This document shows positions 6,500 to 12,170 of a DNA stretch of 12,170 nt, in pieces (positions within the stretch are counted from its first letter, which is position 1; every line of letters begins with the position of its first letter). The position numbers were made by a program, and so were the translations under genes. This DNA comes from Limnohabitans sp. (GTDB lineage Bacteria; Pseudomonadota; Gammaproteobacteria; Burkholderiales; Burkholderiaceae_C). The DNA is taken from NCBI GenBank assembly GCA_018883305.1, contig VEQI01000064.1, positions 1 to 12,170 of the forward strand, given 5' to 3'. The notes beneath the pieces are model-generated. The model saw only the letters and a program-made list of their open reading frames with translations. It was not told the origin of the DNA and did not search any database.

Positions 6500-9244
6500 A
6501 TGGCCTTCAATCTCCTGACCAAGATTTTCGGCAGCCGCAATGACCGGCTGCTGAAACAGTACCGCAAGACGGTGGAGCGCATCAATGCGCTGGAATCCTC
6601 TCTGGAATCCCTGACAGATGACGAATTGCGTGGCAAGACGGAGTCGTTTCGCCAGCGGCTGGCGCAGGGCGCCGCTCTGGATGATCTCCTGCCCGAAGCA
6701 TTTGCGGTGGTGCGTGAGGGCTCCAAGCGGGTCATGCGCATGCGCCACTTTGACGTGCAGCTCATGGGCGGCATCGCCCTGCACCAGGGCAAGATTGCCG
6801 AAATGCGCACCGGCGAGGGCAAGACCCTCACCGCCACCTTGCCGGTGTACCTCAACGCCCTGACCGGACGTGGCGTGCACGTGGTCACCGTCAACGATTA
6901 CCTGGCTCAGCGTGACGCCCAGTGGATGGGTCGTCTGTACAACTTCCTGGGCTTGAGCGTGGGCATCAACCTGCCGCAAATGCCCCGAGAGGAAAAGCAG
7001 GCCGCTTATCAAAGTGACATCACCTACGGCACCAACAACGAATACGGCTTTGACTACCTGCGTGACAACATGGTCTACGAGCCGGCAGACCGTGTGCAGC
7101 GCGGGTTGGCCTACGCCATTGTGGACGAGGTGGACTCCATCCTGATTGACGAAGCGCGCACGCCGCTCATCATCAGTGGACAGGCCGAAGATCACACGGC
7201 CCTGTACGTGGCGATCAACAAGGTGGTGCCCCAACTCACGCGCCAGATCGGCGAAGCCGATCCACGCACCGGCGAAGGTGTCATCACCCCCGGTGACTTC
7301 ACCGTGGATGAAAAGTCGCACCAGGTCTTCCTCACCGAGCAAGGCCATGAGACCGCCGAACGTCTGCTGACCAGTCAGGGCCTGTTGCCGGAAGGCGCCT
7401 CCCTGTACGACCCGTCCCACATCAGCCTGATGCACCACGTGTATGCGGCGCTGCGGGCCAACAACATCTATCACCGTGACCAGCACTATGTGGTGCAAAA
7501 CGGTGAGGTGGTCATCGTGGATGAATTCACTGGCCGCCTGATGTCTGGTCGCCGCTGGAGCGATGGCCTGCACCAGGCCGTGGAAGCCAAGGAAGGCGTG
7601 CAGATCCAGGCCGAGAACCAGACCCTGGCCTCCATCACCTTCCAGAACTATTTCCGTCTGTACGGCAAACTCTCCGGCATGACCGGCACGGCCGACACCG
7701 AGGCTTACGAATTCCAGGAAATCTACGGCCTGGAGACGGTCATCATCCCGCCCAACCGGCCCAGCCGACGCGATGACCAGCACGACCGCGTGTACAAAAC
7801 CACGCAGGAAAAATACAACGCAGCGATCCAGGACATCCGTGAGTGCTATGAGCGCGGCCAGCCCGTGCTGGTGGGCACCACGTCCATCGAAAACTCCGAA
7901 CTGATCTCGCAACTGCTCACCCAGGCCAAGCTGCCGCACCAGGTGCTGAACGCCAAGCAGCACGCCCGTGAAGCGGACATCGTGGCCCAGGCGGGTGCGC
8001 CCAAGGCCATCACCATCGCCACCAACATGGCGGGTCGTGGCACGGACATCGTGCTAGGCGGCAACGTGGAGAAATCGGTAGCGGCGGTGGAAGCCGACGA
8101 CAGCCTGGACGCGGCTGCCCGTGAGGCACGCATTGCCGCTCTGCGCGAGCAATGGAAAAAAGACCATGAGTTTGTGGTGGCACAAGGCGGCTTGCGCATC
8201 ATCGCCACCGAGCGTCATGAATCGCGTCGCATTGACAACCAGTTGCGTGGCCGCTCCGGCCGCCAGGGTGATCCGGGCTCCTCACGTTTCTTCCTTAGCC
8301 TGGACGATCCGCTCATGCGCATTTTTGCGGGTGAGCGCGTCAAGGCCATCATGGACCGCCTCAAGATGCCCGAGGGCGAGGCCATTGAGGCCGGCATGGT
8401 CACGCGCAGCATTGAAAGTGCGCAACGCAAGGTGGAAGCACGCAACTTCGACATGCGCAAACAGTTGCTGGAGTACGACGATGTCTCCAACGACCAGCGC
8501 AAGGTGATCTACCAGCAGCGCAACGACATTCTGGATGCCAGTGACCTCACGGCGCAGATTGCCTCGCTGCGCGAGGGTTGCTTCACCGACCTGGTGCGCC
8601 AGTTTGTGCCCGCCGAGTCGATGGAAGAGCAATGGGAACTGGCGGGCCTGCAAAACCTGCTGGCCCAGGAGTGGCAGATCAACATTCCCCTGGTGCAGAC
8701 CGTGCAGTCCGCCACCGCCATCACCGACGAGGACATCCTGGAGATGGTCCTCAAAGCCGCCAACGAGGCTTTCCAGGTCAAGCTGGACCTGGTGGGGGCC
8801 GAGCAGTTCACGCCCTTCATGCGCATGGTGCTGCTCCAAAACATCGACTCGCACTGGCGCGAACACCTGGCCGCCCTGGATTACTTGCGTCAGGGCATCC
8901 ATCTGCGCGGCTACGCGCAAAAGCAACCCAAACAGGAATACAAGCGCGAGGCGTTTGAACTCTTTGCGCAGTTGCTGGACCTGGTGCGCAACGAAGTCAC
9001 GCGCTTGCTGATGACGGTGCAGATCCAGTCACAAGCCCAGGCGGATGCGGCCGCGCAAGACTTGGAAGCACGCGCCGAAGCCATTTCCAATGTGTCTTAC
9101 ACCGCGCCCACGGAGACGGGGGAGGCGGAAACCACCATGGACCTGCGCACGCTGGCCACGGCCGTGCCGCAGGTGGGGCGTAATGAGCCGTGTCCTTGTG
9201 GCAGTGGGAAGAAGTACAAGCATTGTCACGGGGCGTTGACGTAA
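6500..9244 (+). CDS. secA: Protein translocase subunit SecA, preprotein-export ATPase (914 aa)
   Basis: SecA drives secretory proteins through the SecYEG channel by ATP hydrolysis. Counting from the ATG at 6500: Walker A MRTGEGKT at 102-109 (Lys108, as in E. coli); VTVNDYLAQRDAQ; DEVDSILIDEAR from 209 (Walker B); the SGMTGTADTE, ATNMAGRGTDIVLGG and LRGRSGRQGDPGSSRFF helicase motifs; and the C-terminal zinc-binding tail CPCGSGKKYKHCH with ligands Cys898, Cys900, Cys909 and His910. The gene is complete and of normal length. The start was chosen because MAFNLLTKIFGSRNDRLLKQ aligns with known SecA N-termini. Upstream in-frame GTG (6464) and ATG (6479) would add 12 or 7 residues; the ATG at 6479 follows GGGGG directly, and the 6500 start lacks a clear ribosome binding site. 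No secM-like gene precedes it. Confidence 0.98.
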   Translation: MAFNLLTKIFGSRNDRLLKQYRKTVERINALESSLESLTDDELRGKTESFRQRLAQGAALDDLLPEAFAVVREGSKRVMRMRHFDVQLMGGIALHQGKIAEMRTGEGKTLTATLPVYLNALTGRGVHVVTVNDYLAQRDAQWMGRLYNFLGLSVGINLPQMPREEKQAAYQSDITYGTNNEYGFDYLRDNMVYEPADRVQRGLAYAIVDEVDSILIDEARTPLIISGQAEDHTALYVAINKVVPQLTRQIGEADPRTGEGVITPGDFTVDEKSHQVFLTEQGHETAERLLTSQGLLPEGASLYDPSHISLMHHVYAALRANNIYHRDQHYVVQNGEVVIVDEFTGRLMSGRRWSDGLHQAVEAKEGVQIQAENQTLASITFQNYFRLYGKLSGMTGTADTEAYEFQEIYGLETVIIPPNRPSRRDDQHDRVYKTTQEKYNAAIQDIRECYERGQPVLVGTTSIENSELISQLLTQAKLPHQVLNAKQHAREADIVAQAGAPKAITIATNMAGRGTDIVLGGNVEKSVAAVEADDSLDAAAREARIAALREQWKKDHEFVVAQGGLRIIATERHESRRIDNQLRGRSGRQGDPGSSRFFLSLDDPLMRIFAGERVKAIMDRLKMPEGEAIEAGMVTRSIESAQRKVEARNFDMRKQLLEYDDVSNDQRKVIYQQRNDILDASDLTAQIASLREGCFTDLVRQFVPAESMEEQWELAGLQNLLAQEWQINIPLVQTVQSATAITDEDILEMVLKAANEAFQVKLDLVGAEQFTPFMRMVLLQNIDSHWREHLAALDYLRQGIHLRGYAQKQPKQEYKREAFELFAQLLDLVRNEVTRLLMTVQIQSQAQADAAAQDLEARAEAISNVSYTAPTETGEAETTMDLRTLATAVPQVGRNEPCPCGSGKKYKHCHGALT

Positions 9245-9322
9245 GCCCGCAGACCTAGAGGTGGTTTGAGATGAAGGTGCTCATCAGCACGCGATGAATC
9301 TCAATCAAAATATACTTCAAAA

Positions 9323-9387
9323 GTTGTCAAAAATGAATTGACGTCGGCTGCATTACGCTGGACCGACGTTGTTTCATTTTTGAAAAC
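9323..9387. repeat. Imperfect 25-bp inverted repeat (possible secA terminator or element end)
   Basis: The arms are 9323-9347 and 9363-9387, matching at 21 of 25 positions around a 15-base spacer. The core ACGTCGG/CCGACGT is GC-rich, and the outer part TCAAAAATGAA/TTTCATTTTTGA supplies an A tract before and a T tract after. Read on the plus strand this resembles a (possibly bidirectional) intrinsic terminator about 80-140 bases after the secA stop. The arms are unusually long for a simple terminator, so an insertion-element remnant is the alternative. Confidence 0.55.
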
Positions 9388-9477
9388 TGAACATTTTTTC
9401 AAAGACGTCCTGCCCCGCTGAAGCCCTTATTTCATGCGGCTTCGGGCAGCGATCCCGGACTTAAAACTGAACATTTT
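9383..9477. repeat. 15-bp direct repeat, two copies 80 bp apart
   Basis: AAAACTGAACATTTT occurs at 9383-9397 and again at 9463-9477. The first copy overlaps the right arm of the 9323-9387 inverted repeat and lies inside a perfect 8-bp palindrome (TTTGAAAA at 9379-9386, TTTTCAAA at 9396-9403). Both copies are followed by an A-rich GAAAACG/CAAAGACG-like run. Repeated subterminal blocks like this are seen at ends of IS21-type elements; no transposase is present here. Confidence 0.6.
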
Positions 9478-9559
9478 GAAAACGTGGAGGGCAGCGTTTC
9501 CCTCTAGCATGCTTTATCTAAATCAAGCCTTCATCTGCGAGGGCTGCTGAGAGGATCGC

Positions 9560-11893
9560 ATGCTCAAAATGATCAAACAATGGGGGTCGCTGCTGGCCAT
9601 GTGCGTGTTGGCGGGGTGTCTGCCAACACCGCCCACCTACACAGTGGGTGGAACCGTGAGCGGTTTGGCAGCCGGGCAAAGTCTGGTGCTGATCCAGCAA
9701 GCCAGCAGTAAAACCTCTACCACGGTGACGGGAACGGGCAGCGCCGCCAGCTTCACTTTGCAAGACGCGTATGCGTCGGGTAACAACTACACCGTCGAAG
9801 TAGCTACCCAGCCCGCCAATCAATATTGTCGGGTGAGCAAGGCCACGGGGACGGTGACTTCCAATGTCACCAGCGTGGAGGTCAGCTGTACGGCCAAAGG
9901 GCGGACGGCCTACATTCTCAACGCCACCAAAGTCGATGCTTACACGGTGGACGAAACCACGGGTGGCTTGACGTCGCTGGGTCTCAGTGTCAACGTGGGC
10001 GCAGGAACCACGCCCAAGCTATTGAAGATGGACCCGCTGGAGAAAAACCTGTATGTGCTGGATTCCGCGACTGACAAGATTTACCAGTACACCATTGAGG
10101 CGGCCACTGGCAATCTCACCGCCGCCGGCAGCGTGGCCACCGTGGCGGGATCCACAGGCCTGACCTTCCACCCCACGGGTCGATTTGCCTATGTGCCGTA
10201 CTCCGGCTCGGCCACCAACCTGGGTGTTTCACTGTTCAGCGTCAATCAAACCACTGGGGCGCTCACCCAGCAAGCCAGCGCTGCCGTTACCACGGACACG
10301 GTGGCCGTGGGTGTCACCGTGGACCCTGCCGGCAAGTTTGCGTATGTCACGGGACGGGGGGCGGCCACCAATTCAGTCTGGGTGTACGCCATCAATCAAA
10401 ACACGGGCGCCTTGACGGCTGCTTCAACGACCACCATGAATGGGGTGCAGCAGGCGGGCACCTTGAGTCAATCGGGCAAGCTGGAATTCAGTGCGACGGG
10501 GCGTTTTGCTTACTTCCCGAACTATGGAAATTCCACAGTGTCTGTCTTCAGTGTGAACCCGTCTACGGGCGCTTTGACCGCGGTGGGGACACCCTTGGCC
10601 TTGGGTTTCCAGCCCTACCGACTCAAAGCAGATTTGTCGAATCAGTATCTCTACATCGAGGGGCCCTCGGGCGTGGCCCGAGCCAGCATCAATGCCAGCA
10701 CGGGCGCATTGTCGGGTTTGAGCACCCAGATCACGGACTCAGGGGGTGTGCTGTATTTTGATCCCACCATGAAGTATGTGTATCGATCCGTGACCGCTGG
10801 GTTGGCAACCTATCGGGTCGATGGCACGGGCGCTTTGGCGGAAGTGGTGGATGTGGATCTGTTGTCAACGGGGGCGCAGTCCATGGTCATCCGGCGACAA
10901 ACTGCTCCCGTGCTTTATGTTGTCAGTGAATTGAACTCCATTTTGACTTACACACAAGACAGTGCATCCGGTTCTTTGAGCCAATTGGGCGCGGCGCTAG
11001 CGGTGCCGTCTGGGTCAACGCCGACGCGCATTGCCTTGGACCCGCTGGGGCGCTTTGCTTTCGTGATTTACAAAAACACCAACAAAATTGCTGCTTTCAC
11101 CATCAATGCGTCGACGGGTGTTCTCACCTCTGTGGGAGCGGCGATTGCTACGGGGGCCTGGCCATCCAGCGTGACGGTAGACCCAACGGGTAGATTCGTT
11201 TATACGACCAACTTTGATGGCAATTCAGTCAGCTCTTACTCGATCAACGCCGCGACGGGTGCATTAACGGCGCAGGGCACGGCTATCTCGACTGGCACCA
11301 AGCCTACTGCAGTTGTGCTTGATCCCGACGGTAAATATGCCTATGTGACTGGTGAAGGTAGCAACTTGATTTCGCGATACATCGTTGATGCCACGACGGG
11401 TCTGTTGACAGCGGCAGGGACCCAGTCGATTTCTACCAACAGGTATAACGATATGAAGTTCGACTCCACTGGAAAATTTGCATTTATGACAAGTAGTGTG
11501 GATTTCCTTTTGACTTCGTTCGCAGTCGACGCCAGTACAGGTGCTTTGACTGAGATTGGCACGGTAACCGGGTTCGACTCCCCCGACAATTTGGTGATAC
11601 ATCCGACAGGCAAATTTCTGTTTGTCAGCAATCACCAAGGCAAATTTTTATCTGCCTTCAGTATTGATCAATCAACAGCCGCATTGACCCCGGTGAATAC
11701 TGCAACGACGGGTGCCGGTCCGGGGCCCATGACGATTGATCCGCAAGGAAAATTTCTGTATGTGTCGAACACTGCCGAAGCAACTTTGTCCCGCTTCAGC
11801 ATAGATCCTGTGACGGGTGCGCTGACCGCTTCAAGCACGATATCGCTACCCAATGGGGTAGCGGGACCCAATGGTTTGGCATTCAAGCGCTAG
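9560..11893 (+). CDS. Beta-propeller lipoprotein with 14 repeats (777 aa)
   Basis: The N-terminus ends in a clear lipobox, VLAGC, so Cys20 is lipidated. Residues ~26-113 form an immunoglobulin-like module (YTVGGTVSGL...) with Cys90 and Cys110 as a possible disulfide. From ~115 to the end there are 14 repeats of about 42-54 residues. Each has a strand like 'GKFAYVTN', then 'VSSYSINAATGALT', then 'xGTxxxTGxxPxxVxxDP'. TGALT-type turns occur near 134, 183, 232, 282, 336, 381, 423, 470, 519, 566, 613, 660, 706 and 752. This is the lactonase/YVTN-type propeller pattern; 14 repeats suggest two seven-bladed propellers. No catalytic metal site is evident, so a binding or surface role is more likely than lactonase activity. 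GAGG five bases before the ATG supports the start. The last third of the gene is much more AT-rich than the first half. Confidence 0.85.
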   Translation: MLKMIKQWGSLLAMCVLAGCLPTPPTYTVGGTVSGLAAGQSLVLIQQASSKTSTTVTGTGSAASFTLQDAYASGNNYTVEVATQPANQYCRVSKATGTVTSNVTSVEVSCTAKGRTAYILNATKVDAYTVDETTGGLTSLGLSVNVGAGTTPKLLKMDPLEKNLYVLDSATDKIYQYTIEAATGNLTAAGSVATVAGSTGLTFHPTGRFAYVPYSGSATNLGVSLFSVNQTTGALTQQASAAVTTDTVAVGVTVDPAGKFAYVTGRGAATNSVWVYAINQNTGALTAASTTTMNGVQQAGTLSQSGKLEFSATGRFAYFPNYGNSTVSVFSVNPSTGALTAVGTPLALGFQPYRLKADLSNQYLYIEGPSGVARASINASTGALSGLSTQITDSGGVLYFDPTMKYVYRSVTAGLATYRVDGTGALAEVVDVDLLSTGAQSMVIRRQTAPVLYVVSELNSILTYTQDSASGSLSQLGAALAVPSGSTPTRIALDPLGRFAFVIYKNTNKIAAFTINASTGVLTSVGAAIATGAWPSSVTVDPTGRFVYTTNFDGNSVSSYSINAATGALTAQGTAISTGTKPTAVVLDPDGKYAYVTGEGSNLISRYIVDATTGLLTAAGTQSISTNRYNDMKFDSTGKFAFMTSSVDFLLTSFAVDASTGALTEIGTVTGFDSPDNLVIHPTGKFLFVSNHQGKFLSAFSIDQSTAALTPVNTATTGAGPGPMTIDPQGKFLYVSNTAEATLSRFSIDPVTGALTASSTISLPNGVAGPNGLAFKR

Positions 11894-11924
11894 CCAATCT
11901 TCTGCCATCTACTTCAGATCGACC

Positions 11925-12170
11925 ATGAAACACATCAAACTCACCGTCACGCTGGCATCTCTGTCCCTGCTCTCTGGCTGTCTGATCGACGACGCCGTGC
12001 CTCGATTCAGCGTCAGCGGCAGCATCAGTGGATTGACGGGAACGGTCGTGCTGCAAACCGGCGACAGCGTGAAAACTTTCACCACCAACGGCACCAAAAC
12101 CCTGTCCACACCCATTCCATCGGGGACCGCCTATGCCGTGACCGTCAAGACCCAGCCCACGGGCCAGGTC
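11925..12170 (+). CDS. Lipoprotein with the same N-terminal module (3' end outside window)
   Basis: The ATG at 11925 opens a frame that continues to the last base (82 codons). The signal peptide ends in LLSGC, so Cys19 is the likely lipidation site. The following FSVSGSISGLTGTVVLQTGD...SGTAYAVTVKTQPTGQV matches the N-terminal module of the preceding protein (YTVGGTVSGL...NNYTVEVATQPANQY), and the window ends where that protein has its first cysteine. The start is 31 bases after the previous stop, so the two genes are probably cotranscribed, although no strong ribosome binding site is seen. The downstream domain is unknown; a propeller as in the neighbour is a guess. Composition is again GC-rich (36 of 60 bases G+C at 12001-12060). 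Confidence 0.8.
   Translation, partial: MKHIKLTVTLASLSLLSGCLIDDAVPRFSVSGSISGLTGTVVLQTGDSVKTFTTNGTKTLSTPIPSGTAYAVTVKTQPTGQV

Larger units (their letters stand above)
9245..9559. other. 315-bp non-coding spacer between secA and the lipoprotein genes
   Basis: No credible gene is seen on either strand. The first ~55 bases show nothing. Bases 9316-9480 are AT-rich and hold a long imperfect inverted repeat, an 8-bp perfect palindrome and a 15-bp direct repeat, described separately. GAAGCC (9420-9425) and GGCTTC (9438-9443) could form a further small hairpin. The last ~70 bases must carry the promoter and leader of the 9560 gene; I cannot pick a convincing -35/-10 pair. Confidence 0.7.

Noticed and set aside
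5933..7963. A 676-codon open frame on the minus strand overlapping the first half of secA
   Set aside because: Only its last 153 codons (from 6394) encode a recognisable protein, DciA. The rest is antisense to a fully conserved secA and reads as low-complexity His/Val/Gly-rich sequence typical of GC-rich antisense frames.
8282..8926. A 214-codon open frame on the minus strand inside secA
   Set aside because: It is antisense to conserved SecA sequence and has no motif or binding site of its own.
9560..11893. 6-phosphogluconolactonase reading of the propeller protein
   Set aside because: The protein is lipid-anchored, twice the usual length and shows no evident catalytic residues. Only the repeat pattern is shared with that family.

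Overview
The window looks like chromosomal DNA of a motile betaproteobacterium, most likely of the Burkholderiales/Comamonadaceae type. The reasons are the mostly GC-rich coding sequence, a SecA whose N-terminus resembles betaproteobacterial SecA, a DUF721/DciA-type gene divergent from secA, and lipoproteins with an N-terminal 'VxGxxSGL...TQP' module of a kind I associate with this order. The genus cannot be fixed from the sequence alone.

Layout. (1) 1-482, plus strand: the 3' end of a flagellin gene, cut by the window edge. Its stop nearly abuts the stop of a convergent 72-codon gene of unknown function (484-702, minus). (2) 796-3203, minus strand: two exported serine hydrolases in an apparent operon. 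A beta-lactamase-fold esterase (start 3203) is followed after 17 bp by an alpha/beta-hydrolase lipoprotein (start 1857), then a hairpin that may be a terminator. (3) 3288-4080, minus strand: two uncharacterised inner-membrane proteins, spaced for translational coupling. (4) 4222-5859, minus strand: a type I Baeyer-Villiger monooxygenase of the cyclohexanone/phenylacetone monooxygenase class. (5) 5933-6394, minus strand: a DciA (DUF721) protein. (6) 6500-9244, plus strand: complete secA with all ATPase motifs and the C-terminal zinc-binding tail. (7) 9245-9559: a 315-bp non-coding stretch with nested inverted and direct repeats. (8) 9560-12170, plus strand: two tandem lipoprotein genes. The first is a 777-residue protein with 14 propeller-type repeats, enough for two seven-bladed propellers. 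The second runs off the window and begins with the same N-terminal module.

How the genes may work together. DciA (helicase loading) and SecA (protein export) are housekeeping genes and mark a conserved core locus. The minus-strand block on one side (monooxygenase, two membrane proteins, two hydrolases) is an accessory set. A Baeyer-Villiger enzyme turns ketones into esters or lactones, and two ester-hydrolase-type proteins lie about 1-4 kb downstream on the same strand. A ketone-degrading set is therefore conceivable, but the hydrolases appear exported and the oxygenase cytoplasmic, so the link is weak. The other side of secA is also accessory: a repeat-bearing spacer and lipoproteins whose base composition changes inside one gene.

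I found no tRNA, rRNA, CRISPR array or intact transposase gene. Nothing here is clearly a new system. The least explained parts are the 9300-9490 repeat region, the double-propeller lipoprotein and the small unidentified membrane and basic proteins.
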